Shown: positions 19,201 through 27,006, numbered from the stretch's first letter. The stretch is DNA of 64,000 nucleotides from an uncultured Lachnospiraceae bacterium (GCA_910587045.1 CAJULG010000007.1:69784-133783), one strand, 5' to 3'. Notes: generated by a model from the letters alone, not told the origin. Translations and numbers: made by a program.

Positions 19201-20175
19201 GTTCTGACACTGGCGGCAGTAAAACAGACCGGCGTGATCGCGAATCAGTATCAGGCGGCCCTGAGCAAGGCGCAGCTGGACGAGCTTGGAACAACAGATC
19301 TGGCTACGATTCAGTTGATGTCCGGTGACACGGTGATCGTAACCTTAAAGAATGTCAGTCTTGGAAAGGACAAGGATCAGGCGCCTGCTAACGTAATTGA
19401 CAACTTTGACTATTATGTAGGCAGTGACAGCCTGCTGCAAAGCGCTTATACGGAGAACTCTGCCGGCGGCTGTTCTTCCGAGTTTCTGCTGGACAGTGAA
19501 AATAAGATTGACGGTGCCTATGGCGGCGCATTCCATTATGTATTGGAAACTGCGGGCAATGAGGTCTGGACCGGACAGATCAAGACGCTGGATCATCAGG
19601 ATTATTCTGCCTACAATGCGATCGAGATGTGGGTGAAGCCGGATGGTAAGGGTCAGAAATTAGTGGTTCAGTTTACGGACAGCTCCGGTGAAGAGTTTGA
19701 AGTATATCTGACAGATTTTGTGAAGGGTACCAAGGCACAGTATGTGACCATACCATTTACTTCCTTTGCTGGAAAGAAGGGCGGAACACTGGATTCTGCT
19801 CATATTACAAAGTTTGCGATCTGGTGCAATTCGATTCCGCCGGAAGGACATACCGGAACCTGGAAGGTGGATTCGACGATTTACTTTGATGGAATCCAGG
19901 CAGTTGCATTAGAGGAAGATCAGCTAAAGAATGTGGATGCCAACGGACTTATCATTACGGATGCATCTCTGGTAAAGAAAGATGAGCCGACGACAGAGGA
20001 GCCAACGACGGAAAATCCTGGAACGACTTCTACGGCTCCAGGTCAGACGACCGCAGACTCAGGAAAGAATACGCCGAAGACCGGTGATTCTATGCCGATC
20101 TATCCGGTTGCAGGAATTCTGCTGTTATCTCTGCTTGCAGCAGGCGGCAGTCTGGCAGGTCGAAAGTACAGGTAA
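16279..20175 (+). CDS. GH26 beta-mannanase, multi-modular, cell-wall anchored
   Basis: A 1298-residue surface mannanase. Order: signal peptide; two tandem homologous carbohydrate-binding repeats (about 40-145 and 150-255, each ending in a CDYSGxxYI segment); a CBM23/CIA30-like module (about 345-510); the GH26 barrel with acid/base E715 (FRPFHENNGGWFWWG) and nucleophile E825 (ISETG); an Ig-like stretch; another CIA30-like module; a TTEEPTTE linker; and a sortase-type tail TPKTGD plus hydrophobic helix and RKYR. The start at 16279 has AAAGGGTGGG upstream and a clean signal peptide; the in-frame ATG at 16255 has no ribosome binding site. It probably acts with the smaller paralogue just upstream on dietary galacto- or glucomannan. 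Confidence 0.93.
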   Translation: MTKKKRKMRFAALSMSILLAASCLLFAGPDIPVVNASGDSITAEGPFQIGSGAITFDSTSDWNEAAGDGVNVSISTTEALKKGATVEVDLLLDAGVDFAGIMKLQGVARLGDLWEWTPADNIVDLQNGDFTVTPDGTQKSAHATFHFDSDAIEQGALAAFTIKPAGYQCDYSGTMYIANVVLTDGQGSDTPVSGDLVASLPDRQQMYGTDITFDNTSDWDDKGEFELSLQTDAALKTGARITMDILIPKDKTFSGSLKFQGVTKVGAGWDWTQFDAIPELTDADFTVDGEYKKATVAYTGDPLTTDEIKVFIVKAAGYYCDYSGPVYIENVCLYDGAGSGEVVLPEKDPAVIDDFEDGTSSGWVTESGWQYDNAVGISAAELNGQKMLKLDLDYTGYGDTSWSEAKIKKDFDSPYDVSAYNYLTVDFYYPEGLDISQLGVKFFADGILNKDVTIEGDEAVGSGYKKGVAAVKFSPTATPLENLTLGLVGKNTTFNGSIYIDNITLSQYNAAGDYVPITSVPNATGTQANAAGMTGSVTLADANATVEARRLYSYLQAIAGNDQVLFGHENDYNKKVSQTATEGDVKELTGSLSAIYGLDTLAIAGAELGLTDPQQAMDTSVANSLAAARQGSIVSLSAHMPNFTNEKITVNPDGSFNFTTCDFGESKDLSNNCAEQILPGGDYNKQFNAYLDMIAEYALALQAEHVPILFRPFHENNGGWFWWGSSTSVETYKSLYRYTEEYLEAKGVHNMLYVYSPNGPFSSESKYMERYPGDEYVDILAFDYYDDYNTYPATADGSFFANLRTTCQLVSALAAKQGKLAAISETGVRVMKKDGSDNEGLLVTGNPVAESKTGKNWYQEVCNIAQEADMPYYLVWANFSDTNFYVPYKYNDTMGHEMINEFIDFYNNDKSVFADGTNFYSNTTAVTGNAYTNPYGYMIAPFDRAVIKDAMILSGSVTNGNDVKFVITNPDNGKVLTLAAVKQTGVIANQYQAALSKAQLDELGTTDLATIQLMSGDTVIVTLKNVSLGKDKDQAPANVIDNFDYYVGSDSLLQSAYTENSAGGCSSEFLLDSENKIDGAYGGAFHYVLETAGNEVWTGQIKTLDHQDYSAYNAIEMWVKPDGKGQKLVVQFTDSSGEEFEVYLTDFVKGTKAQYVTIPFTSFAGKKGGTLDSAHITKFAIWCNSIPPEGHTGTWKVDSTIYFDGIQAVALEEDQLKNVDANGLIITDASLVKKDEPTTEEPTTENPGTTSTAPGQTTADSGKNTPKTGDSMPIYPVAGILLLSLLAAGGSLAGRKYR

Positions 20176-20210
20176 TCTGCAGCATAAATAATTTACGAAG
20201 ATATGAAAAT

Positions 20211-20245
20211 GCCCGCAGGGTCTGCTTAGCCCCGCGGGTGTTTTT
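20211..20245 (+). terminator. intrinsic terminator after the second mannanase
   Basis: GCCCGCAGGG pairs with CCCCGCGGGT (one mismatch and one wobble) across a 9-base loop, followed by TTTTT at 20241-20245. It isolates the mannanase from the PadR operon. Confidence 0.88.
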
Positions 20246-20271
20246 GTGCTAAGAAGAAATCTTCTGTATGC

Positions 20272-20333
20272 TTGACAATTTATATTGGATAGCATATAAT
20301 TTGTTTATCAATGTATTTAGCAAAACTAAGTAC
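20272..20333 (+). promoter_or_regulatory. sigma-A promoter and dyad operator of the PadR operon
   Basis: A consensus promoter, TTGACA (20272-20277), 17-bp spacer and TATAAT (20295-20300), is followed by an interrupted palindrome GTATTTAG-CAAAA-CTAAGTAC (20313-20333), imperfect at one position per arm, just past the expected start site. The position fits repression, most simply by the PadR protein encoded immediately downstream. Confidence 0.75.
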
Positions 20334-20354
20334 TTATGAAATTGGGGTGATAGA

Positions 20355-20699
20355 TTGACCAATCGCTATGAACAGCAAATGAAAAAAGGAATTCTGGATA
20401 TGCTGATCATGAAGCTGTTGCAGAAGGAGGAGAAATACGGTTATCAGTTGATCCAGGAGCTGAAGCAGAGAAGCGAAGGCAGTATTACGCTGAAGGAAGG
20501 AACTCTTTATCCGGCCTTATACCGTCTGGAGGAAGAGGGCTGGATAAGGAGCCGCTGGAGCGCAGCAAATGACAAAGAGGTTTCCAAGAAGTATTACTGT
20601 CTGACGCCGGAGGGAGAGCAGGCGCTGGATGAGATATTCGAAATCTGGAAGGGATTTTCCTGTACGGTTGAAAAGATCATGCAGGAAGCCGTAAGATGA
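20355..20699 (+). CDS. PadR-family transcriptional regulator
   Basis: A 114-residue winged-helix repressor. The segment KYGYQLIQELKQRSEG followed by TLYPALYRLEEEGWI is the PadR signature, and the C-terminal helix would be the dimerisation part. It starts at TTG with GGGGTGA upstream. It heads an operon of membrane proteins, and the partner immediately downstream is a HAAS/DUF1700-type protein, a common pairing for PadR regulators. Confidence 0.93.
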   Translation: MTNRYEQQMKKGILDMLIMKLLQKEEKYGYQLIQELKQRSEGSITLKEGTLYPALYRLEEEGWIRSRWSAANDKEVSKKYYCLTPEGEQALDEIFEIWKGFSCTVEKIMQEAVR

Positions 20700-20721
20700 T
20701 TGATCACTGGAGGTGTATAGG

Positions 20722-21375
20722 ATGCAGCAAGGAGAGTATATAAAAGCAGTCATACGCAGACTGGAATGTTCTGCCCGGAAAAAGACGGATATTGAGAAGG
20801 AACTGGCATCGGATATCCAGACTGCTGTGGCGGAAGGTGAAAGCTGGGATGAAATACAGGCGCGTATGGGGACACCAGAACAGCTCGCAAAGGAGTTTAA
20901 TGATAACCTGACGCCGGAGGAGATTCGTAATAATAAGAAAAAGAAGGGACTGGTGACAGCCGGTATAATTGTCGGAATCCTGGCGGTTCTGGGTGCGGGG
21001 ATCATCTGGATGCTGCCGAAAAGCTATGAACTGGAAAAGAGCGGGATATTCAAGGAAGCGACGGTTCTGGAACAGACAGACACGATAATCGGATTATTGG
21101 ATCAGGAGGATTATACCGGACTGGAGGAATATGCGGATGACAAGATGAAAGGCTTCTTTCAGAGAGATGCAAATGTTATGGCAGGTGCGAAGGCAACACT
21201 TGGCGGTGAACTGGGAGCCAATCAGGGATACACCAGCTGGTATGCAGTCGAGATAAGGCAAAGCGGAAAACGGTATGCAATGGTTCAGGTGGTGGTACAG
21301 TATGAAAATCGAAGTGTGACTTATACCATAACATATGATGAGGAAATGAAATTATCCGGCTTATATATGAAGTAG
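20722..21375 (+). CDS. HAAS (DUF1700)-like membrane protein with DUF3887-like extracellular domain
   Basis: A 217-residue protein. The N-terminal ~75 residues are helical and HAAS/DUF1700-like (YIKAVIRRLECSARKKTDIEKEL, RMGTPEQLAKEF). A single TM helix follows (about 78-98, TAGIIVGILAVLGAGIIWML), then an extracellular alpha/beta domain resembling DUF3887. The start at 20722 follows CTGGAGG by eight bases. HAAS domains usually accompany PadR regulators and are thought to modulate them or associated membrane systems; here this is inference. Confidence 0.7.
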   Translation: MQQGEYIKAVIRRLECSARKKTDIEKELASDIQTAVAEGESWDEIQARMGTPEQLAKEFNDNLTPEEIRNNKKKKGLVTAGIIVGILAVLGAGIIWMLPKSYELEKSGIFKEATVLEQTDTIIGLLDQEDYTGLEEYADDKMKGFFQRDANVMAGAKATLGGELGANQGYTSWYAVEIRQSGKRYAMVQVVVQYENRSVTYTITYDEEMKLSGLYMK

Positions 21376-21399
21376 CAGATAAGAACAGGAGGAGATAAT

Positions 21400-21780
21400 A
21401 TGATATTTGGAATAATCTTGACCGTCTTGAACGCATTCCTGCCGGCATTAATGCTGATATTTGGCATGGTATTTGCCCGGTATCCGGGGACGATGAATTA
21501 TGTATATGGATATCGTACCAGAAGATCTATGCTGAATCAGGATACCTGGGAATTTGCCCAGACATATTTTGGACGCTTATGGATACGGGTGGGTGCGATC
21601 CTGCTTCCGCTCTCCATTCTGTTCAGTCTTCCTATGTTCTGGATGAAGGATGATGATAAGCAGGGAATCCTGACTGTTATACTGGAGAGCGTTCAGCTTG
21701 TTGTGCTGATTGCCTCCATATTCCCGGTGGAGCAGGCTCTAAAGCGGGAATTTGACGATCAGGGAAACCGGAGAGAATAA
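21400..21780 (+). CDS. SdpI-family membrane protein
   Basis: A 126-residue protein with three or four TM helices and the family segment YGYRTRRSMLNQDTWEFAQ. Bacillus subtilis SdpI gives immunity to the killing factor SdpC and signals to a repressor; many SdpI-like proteins have no known role. It sits inside the PadR operon with a GGAGG-type ribosome binding site and may be the protective component if the operon responds to a membrane-active compound. Confidence 0.8.
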   Translation: MIFGIILTVLNAFLPALMLIFGMVFARYPGTMNYVYGYRTRRSMLNQDTWEFAQTYFGRLWIRVGAILLPLSILFSLPMFWMKDDDKQGILTVILESVQLVVLIASIFPVEQALKREFDDQGNRRE

Positions 21781-21885
21781 ACAATGCATGGCTATCTGCC
21801 GATATATCTTATAAGAAATGGAATCAGCCGGAACCGGCAGATTTCGGAATAGAACACATAAAGTTGGAACAGGGAGGATGATATT

Positions 21886-22449
21886 ATGCAGATAGCAGCA
21901 GGAACAGGAGATACAAAGGAAAATCAAACAATAAATCTGGCAAAGTGGCGGGCTTCGTTTGTAGATACCGTGATGGAATATGCAGGCGGAACGGACAGTG
22001 CGAATAAGAAGGATTCTGATCAGGCAGTTTTAGGAGTTAATCTGAATATTTCTGAGGCAGGAAAGCAGAAGCTAAAGGAACAGGATAACTTTTTGAGTTT
22101 TTTACAGGATCAGCTGGACAGCATTCAGGAGCAGAAGGAAGCCGGTGAGGATGGCTGGGAGGAATTTGGAAAATGCCTGAAGATTGCCATGAGTATTGCC
22201 AGTGGCGATAACGTTCCCCAGCAGGATATTCAATATCTAAAGGAGCATAACCCGGAGCTGTTCGGACAGGCGATGGCGCTTCGGATGCCGAAGAAGGATC
22301 CGGAGGACTGTGAAAGCGTATTAGAGGATGAAGACAGTGAAGGCAGCGAGGACAGCGGAAGCGGTTCCGCTCGGATCGTGGAAAGTGGAGCTTCTGTTGA
22401 AACAGGCGGCGGAGAGTCTGCCGGAACGGTTGCGGTTTCAGCAGAATAG
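21886..22449 (+). CDS. hypothetical acidic soluble protein
   Basis: 187 residues, with no family I recognise. There is no signal peptide or TM helix. The middle is helical and glutamine/glutamate-rich, and the last ~45 residues are low complexity (Glu, Ser, Gly). The start has GGGAGG at good spacing. It belongs to the PadR operon by orientation, although the gap before it is about 105 bp. Confidence 0.6.
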   Translation: MQIAAGTGDTKENQTINLAKWRASFVDTVMEYAGGTDSANKKDSDQAVLGVNLNISEAGKQKLKEQDNFLSFLQDQLDSIQEQKEAGEDGWEEFGKCLKIAMSIASGDNVPQQDIQYLKEHNPELFGQAMALRMPKKDPEDCESVLEDEDSEGSEDSGSGSARIVESGASVETGGGESAGTVAVSAE

Positions 22450-22471
22450 AAATCTATTGGAGGAAAGAGAA

Positions 22472-22792
22472 ATGAATAACGGGATAGGAGCCTTTCTGAT
22501 CTGGAGTGTTATAGGTCTGTTTTTTGTCGGGATGGGTATCGCATCCTTCTTTGCAAAAAAGGCTATGGGATTCTGGGCGAATGTCCGGGTGCCGGAGATT
22601 GACAGGGTCAAACCGTACAATCATGCAGTAGGAAGACTGTATATAATATTTGGCATTCTGATGGTACTGTTCGGCCTGCCGCTGCTTAGCGGGAATACGG
22701 CGTTTATTCTTTTTTCTGTGCTTGGAGTTATGCTTGCAGTGATCACTATGATGGTCATCTATAGCCGGATTGAACAGAAGTATAGGAAATGA
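22472..22792 (+). CDS. small DUF3784-like membrane protein
   Basis: 106 residues with three predicted TM helices. The segment GFWANVRVPEIDRVKPYNHAVG followed by FGLPLL is typical of DUF3784-like proteins. The start at 22472 follows TGGAGGA. The longer open frame reaching back into the preceding gene is an overlap artefact. It is the last gene of the PadR-headed row, and its stop lies at the foot of a terminator stem. Confidence 0.7.
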   Translation: MNNGIGAFLIWSVIGLFFVGMGIASFFAKKAMGFWANVRVPEIDRVKPYNHAVGRLYIIFGILMVLFGLPLLSGNTAFILFSVLGVMLAVITMMVIYSRIEQKYRK

Positions 22793-22848
22793 TCACAGAT
22801 CAGGGGCAGTCCTAAAGGGACTGCCCCTGATCTGTGATCATCGTTTTT
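22791..22848. terminator. long bidirectional terminator shared by convergent genes
   Basis: A perfect 22-bp stem, GATCACAGATCAGGGGCAGTCC with its complement, has a 5-base loop and a T-rich tail (22844-22848). It overlaps the stop codon of the membrane protein on the left, and the final codons of the YjjG-like gene encode its right arm and loop. Confidence 0.92.
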
Positions 22849-23516
22849 ATCTGATTCAGGTTCTGAATGGTGTAATCAACGCTTATTTCAGATTCGTTGT
22901 TCTTATTATGAGGATTGTACCAGCAGCACTGAATCCCTGCGAGACTGCCGCCCTTCATATCGCTGCTTAAAGAATCCCCTACGATCAGGATTTCTCTCCT
23001 GTTAGGATGATCTATAGTATGGAGTACATGGTTGAAAAATGCCTGACTTGGCTTTTCGGCACCGATCTCATCTGAGATGAAGGCTCCATCCAGCAGCTTA
23101 TCCAGGCCGGACTTCTGCAGCTTTCGTTTCTGTGCGGCAAGCGCTCCGTTCGTTACCGCATATTGTTTTACATAAGGCTGTAATTCCTGGATCAGTGAAA
23201 AAGCATCATCCATAAAGCAGATGGTGTTTCCCAGTTGAATCTGGTAATTCTGATTAAAAGATTCTACATCATCAAAGGGAATCTGTTCTGCCTGAAAGAA
23301 ATCCCGGAACCGTCCTGTCATAACCTGTGCTTTGCTGACTTCTCCAAGCTCTAACCGCCTCCAGTATTCAGCATTGATGGCCGAATATACGGCGAGCATG
23401 GCATCTGTGCATTCCCCAAGCTGAAAGAGGGAAAAGCATTCACGCATGGCGGTCCGTTCCGCTATATTAAAATCTAACAGTGTACCGTCAATATCCCATA
23501 AAATTATTTTTATCAT
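22812..23516 (-). CDS. HAD-superfamily nucleotidase, YjjG type
   Basis: 234 residues with HAD motif I WDIDGTLLDF (D8, D10), a helical cap domain, motif II TNGA, and motif III/IV GAEKPSQAFF and VGDSLSSDMKGG. The layout and WDIDGTLLDF opening match the YjjG subfamily, which dephosphorylates non-canonical pyrimidine nucleotides such as 5-substituted dUMP and so protects DNA. Its 3' end lies inside a terminator stem. Single gene, cytoplasmic. Confidence 0.85.
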   Translation of the reverse strand: MIKIILWDIDGTLLDFNIAERTAMRECFSLFQLGECTDAMLAVYSAINAEYWRRLELGEVSKAQVMTGRFRDFFQAEQIPFDDVESFNQNYQIQLGNTICFMDDAFSLIQELQPYVKQYAVTNGALAAQKRKLQKSGLDKLLDGAFISDEIGAEKPSQAFFNHVLHTIDHPNRREILIVGDSLSSDMKGGSLAGIQCCWYNPHNKNNESEISVDYTIQNLNQIKTMITDQGQSL

Positions 23517-23586
23517 GCTGTATCCTTTCTAAAGGGAAGGGTGTGTGTCCCACGCCTGTGGCGGATCCCTCCTTGCGACAATTACT

Positions 23587-23648
23587 CACATAGCTCCTTA
23601 ACCATTCATCTGACTGCAAGCAGTCGTTGAATGTTCAAAGAGCTGTGT
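23587..23648. other. long imperfect inverted repeat (structured RNA candidate)
   Basis: Nested arms are CACATAGCTC with GAGCTGTGT (outer, one wobble), CATTCA with TGAATG (middle) and GACTGC-AA-GCAGTC (tip, 23612-23625). It lies in the gap between two minus-strand genes, just downstream of the LysM-GH18 stop. There is no T tract on either strand, so it is not a standard terminator. Confidence 0.5.
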
Positions 23649-23666
23649 ACATCATATCATATGCTT

Positions 23667-24806
23667 TCAGGATTTGCCAATCTGGAACTGGTCTGCGAGC
23701 AGCAGCCAGTTTCCCCGGAAGAAGCGCATGATCTGCCAGTAGCCCATGCCATGAAGCTGGTATTCTGTTACCAGGTCGAATTTTGCCTGCATGCTTCGGA
23801 CATCCTCAAACCATACCTCGTGCTGGATACCGTTTGCAGAATAGGTGAAGAAGGGCGACATTGCAGTTTCGTCAAACTGAATGGGGACATTATTCGCTGC
23901 AGCAATGGTGACAGCTTCTATATTACCGATGGTGGTTGCAGCAGTAACGCCGCTGACAAAAGGAAGCGGCCAGTCATAGCCATAATTCGGGATTCCCAGG
24001 TTAATTTTCTCCCGTGGAATTCTGGTAAGGGCATATTCCACGACCCGGCGGACGTTATTGATGGGTGCCACGGCCATAGGAGGGCCATAAGTATAGCCCC
24101 ATTCATATGTCATCAGAAGGACTTCATCAGCCGCCTCTCCTAATCGTGCATAATCCTTTCCCTCATACAGAAGCCCGGGCTGATCATCTGAGGTTTTTGG
24201 TGCCAGTGCTACTGTAACCGGATATCCCAGTGCATTGATCGCAGCACGTACCTGGGCAACAAAGTCTGCAAACGCAATCCGGTCACTGGCTAATATATAT
24301 TCAAAATCAATGTCAACTCCCTGAAATCCCTTTTCCGATACAGTGGCCGCCAGGTTCTCGATCAAACGGGCCTGCACCTGCGGGTCATTAATAGTCCGGG
24401 TGATCAGATAATTGCTGAACCGCCCGCTTGCATCAAAGGGGGTCAGAGTAAGAAAAGGAGCAGTTCCGGTTTCCAGCGCCCGTGTGATCATGAAATCATC
24501 ATTTATGGCAGGGGGTATCAGATCCCCCTCTAAGGTAAAGCCATAGGAGAAGATGGATAGACGACTCAGATAAGGAAGGGTCTGATCCAGAACCCATGTA
24601 TTGATAAACGGATAAGCATAGCCGTTGGTAACAACCGTTGCTTCCGGAGTATAGGTGGAGGGAACCGATAACAGAAGGGCCTGGCCAATCACCAGTGTAT
24701 AGGGATAGATCAACTGATTGTTATAAATAATGGTATCAGCGGGAATCTGATATGCACTGGCTATGGAATAGACGGTATCGCCGGATGTGACAACATGAAT
24801 CTGCAT
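23667..24806 (-). CDS. LysM-GH18 glycoside hydrolase, spore-lytic (YaaH/SleL) type
   Basis: 379 residues: one LysM domain (about 2-47, VTSGDTVYSIASAYQIP) and a GH18 barrel with catalytic motif GVDIDFEY (E169). There is no signal peptide, as in Bacillus YaaH/SleL, which are placed in the spore coat by the mother cell and cleave cortex peptidoglycan during germination. Family knowledge therefore points to a role in spores or in wall turnover. It stands alone downstream of the tRNA-Gly promoter region. Confidence 0.88.
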   Translation of the reverse strand: MQIHVVTSGDTVYSIASAYQIPADTIIYNNQLIYPYTLVIGQALLLSVPSTYTPEATVVTNGYAYPFINTWVLDQTLPYLSRLSIFSYGFTLEGDLIPPAINDDFMITRALETGTAPFLTLTPFDASGRFSNYLITRTINDPQVQARLIENLAATVSEKGFQGVDIDFEYILASDRIAFADFVAQVRAAINALGYPVTVALAPKTSDDQPGLLYEGKDYARLGEAADEVLLMTYEWGYTYGPPMAVAPINNVRRVVEYALTRIPREKINLGIPNYGYDWPLPFVSGVTAATTIGNIEAVTIAAANNVPIQFDETAMSPFFTYSANGIQHEVWFEDVRSMQAKFDLVTEYQLHGMGYWQIMRFFRGNWLLLADQFQIGKS

Positions 24807-24867
24807 ATAGGAAATCCTTTTCTTTTTAGTCTTTAAAAATAATTTTTTTGTGTTATAATAAATGTAT

Positions 24868-24938
24868 GCAGATATAGTTCATCGGTAGAACGCTAGCTTC
24901 CCAAGCTGGAGAGGCGGGTTCGATTCCCGTTATCTGCT
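24868..24938 (+). tRNA. tRNA-Gly (anticodon CCC)
   Basis: Acceptor arm GCAGATA pairs with TATCTGC; the D arm is GTTC/GAAC; anticodon stem CTAGC/GCTGG encloses loop TTCCCAA, giving anticodon CCC; the T arm holds TTCGATT. CCA is not encoded. A promoter lies just upstream: TTTAAA (24832-24837), 16-bp spacer and TATAAT (24854-24859). A run of seven T at 24938-24944 ends transcription directly after the acceptor stem. It lies four bases from the stop codon of the opposing Nudix gene. Confidence 0.95.
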
Positions 24939-24942
24939 TTTT

Positions 24943-25389
24943 TTAATGCGATAGTTTTGCTTCCTTTATCCGGCTTTGATATTCCTGGATCAGTAGAGGC
25001 TGTATCTGAGGGTAGGTCCATTTCGTGGGTAGTTCGTCTAATAAATGAATACATTTCATTTCGCTGTGCAGTATGTTATCAAAGGTCTTAATGTCAGCAA
25101 AGTATAGCATACCGAAGGTTTCTTCACCTGTCTGGTTTACTCTGTTTTTTCCTGTTACAGAATAGACGCAGACTGGGGAGATCACGAATTCTAAAGCACC
25201 GGTTTCCTCATAGAGTTCTCTCCTGGCAGCTGCCAGGATGGATTCTCCGTCCTCTCTGTGGCCGCCGGGAACTTCATAGGTATCTCTCTCCTTGTGCTGG
25301 CAGAATACCCATTTGCCATTGTGTCTGGAAATAATAACGGCAAACTTTAACCATTCATCCGCTATATCCTCATAAAAATTTACCTTCAA
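24943..25389 (-). CDS. Nudix hydrolase
   Basis: 148 residues with a complete Nudix box, GGHREDGE ... RELYEETGA, which binds the metal ions for hydrolysis of nucleoside diphosphate-linked substrates. It opens with an ADP-ribose-pyrophosphatase/MutT-like strand pattern (KFAVIISRHNGKWVFCQH). Specificity cannot be told. The stop codon abuts the tRNA-Gly T tract. Confidence 0.9.
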   Translation of the reverse strand: MKVNFYEDIADEWLKFAVIISRHNGKWVFCQHKERDTYEVPGGHREDGESILAAARRELYEETGALEFVISPVCVYSVTGKNRVNQTGEETFGMLYFADIKTFDNILHSEMKCIHLLDELPTKWTYPQIQPLLIQEYQSRIKEAKLSH

Positions 25390-25474
25390 GACAACTTCCT
25401 CCTAATCGAACATTTGTTTACATATTACCACAGGGTCAGATAAGAATCTACCCTTTTCGTCAAAAAACCATTCG

Positions 25475-25503
25475 TTGCCCGGTTTTTCAAAATATAGTAT
25501 ACT
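25475..25503 (+). promoter_or_regulatory. promoter of the HAD hydrolase gene
   Basis: TTGCCC (25475-25480), 17-bp spacer and TATACT (25498-25503), 23 bp ahead of the chosen ATG. This also argues against the longer frame starting at 25475, whose start codon would lie in the -35 box. Confidence 0.7.
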
Positions 25504-25525
25504 GAATACGGAGGTACTAAGGAAT

Positions 25526-26221
25526 ATGACAGACAGGATACAAGGAGTTATCTTTGATTTTAACGGAACCATGTTCTTTGATGGAGAGTTTCATGAACAG
25601 GCATGGAGAATGTATCTGGAACAGGTGACCGGACGGAAGATTAAAGATGCAGAATTTCAGGAATATGTACACGGACGAAATGCCGGAGACAGTTTATCCT
25701 ATTTTCTGGATCGTGAGCTGACCAGAGAAGAGATTGCAGCATTTGAAGAGGAAAAGGAAGTGATTTACCGTCGCCTGTGTCTGGACTGTCCGGAAAAGCT
25801 TTATCTGGCAGGCGGTCTTCCGGAATTTCTGGATGCATTGGTAGAGAATGGGATACCGGTAACGATCGCGACTGCCGCTGGATGGAATAATGTTCAGTTT
25901 TTCTTCCGGCAGTTTGGCCTGGAGCGATGGTTTGATCCCGGGCAGGTTGTTTTTAATGACGGAACGCTTCCGGGAAAACCGGAGCCGGATGTGTATCTGC
26001 GGGCGTCAGAGAATATAAGGGTCAGTATTCAGAACTGCATGGTATTTGAGGATGCCCGGTCCGGGATAGAAGCAGCAAGGCGGGCGGGAGCAGGGATCAT
26101 CATCGGGGTAGCCTCCATGCTGGATGCTTCGGCTTTATTATCCTGTGGAGCGACGGCAGTCATAGAAGATTACCATGACAGAGAATCCTTGCTGTCAGAG
26201 TATATCGGCAGAAGGAAATGA
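25526..26221 (+). CDS. HAD-superfamily hydrolase, beta-phosphoglucomutase-like
   Basis: 231 residues: motif I FDFNGTMFFDGE (Asn in place of the usual second-position residue, DFNGT), a helical cap, motif II TAAG, motif III GKPEPDVY and motif IV FEDARSGIEAARRAG. The cap and motif layout match subfamily IA enzymes such as beta-phosphoglucomutase and small sugar-phosphate phosphatases. The ATG at 25526 follows GGAGGT. It is probably co-transcribed with the acetyltransferase gene 28 bp downstream. Confidence 0.87.
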   Translation: MTDRIQGVIFDFNGTMFFDGEFHEQAWRMYLEQVTGRKIKDAEFQEYVHGRNAGDSLSYFLDRELTREEIAAFEEEKEVIYRRLCLDCPEKLYLAGGLPEFLDALVENGIPVTIATAAGWNNVQFFFRQFGLERWFDPGQVVFNDGTLPGKPEPDVYLRASENIRVSIQNCMVFEDARSGIEAARRAGAGIIIGVASMLDASALLSCGATAVIEDYHDRESLLSEYIGRRK

Positions 26222-26249
26222 GGAACATATATAACAGAGGGGGTTAGAA

Positions 26250-26903
26250 ATGAGTGAGAACATGCTTCGGGAATTAACGCAAAAGGAAATCATACAGGTA
26301 TATGAGCAGCATTTGCTTCGAGATTTTCCACCTGAGGAATGGAAGCCCCTGAAACAGATATTGAATCTGGTGAAGGAGGGAAGCTATCAGGTGTATGGCT
26401 TCTATGAGGAGGATACTCTGAATGCCTATGCTTTTTTATGTAGCATGAAAGATGAAATGTTTCTGGATTTCTTTGCAGTTGTTGCTTCTGCCGGAGACAG
26501 ATGCCAGGGCGGGCAAAGCCGGAACGGTGAAGCAGAATTCTCCCGCGGACAGGTATATGGACGTGGCCGGGGATATGGCAGCCGGGCATTAGAGACCTTG
26601 CTGCAACATATAGCAGAGAGGAAGAAGGAGGTGCTGATCCTGGAGGTAGAGGATCCGGAGCAGGCAGAAACCAGGGAATCCTTTCTCCTTCGAAACAGAA
26701 GGATTCAGTTTTACAGGAGGGCAGGAATGGATGCTTCCTCTGTGTACGGACAGGTTATGGGAGTGGATTTTCGGATCTTGTATTACAATCTGGGGAAACA
26801 GCAGATAACGGATGGTGAAATATCCGAACTGATTCAGGCATTTTATTCGAAGCTGTATCCGCAGGGAGACTGGAGCATTACGAAGAAGCGTCCTTTATCT
26901 TGA
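26250..26903 (+). CDS. GNAT-family N-acetyltransferase
   Basis: 217 residues with the acetyl-CoA pyrophosphate loop RGRGYGSRALETLL (motif A) and the C-terminal RIQFYRRAGM segment. An insertion rich in Gly, Arg and Gln sits just before motif A (about 80-105), lengthening the usual 150-180-residue fold. GGGGG precedes the ATG. The acceptor substrate is unknown. Confidence 0.8.
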   Translation: MSENMLRELTQKEIIQVYEQHLLRDFPPEEWKPLKQILNLVKEGSYQVYGFYEEDTLNAYAFLCSMKDEMFLDFFAVVASAGDRCQGGQSRNGEAEFSRGQVYGRGRGYGSRALETLLQHIAERKKEVLILEVEDPEQAETRESFLLRNRRIQFYRRAGMDASSVYGQVMGVDFRILYYNLGKQQITDGEISELIQAFYSKLYPQGDWSITKKRPLS

Positions 26904-27006
26904 AAATAGAAACAGTTTCGTGTATGTTAGATATATAATATTATATCCTTTATAAGGATTGGGATGAAGTTTATAAAAAGGATTATACTAAGGGAGGCAG
27001 CAGAAG

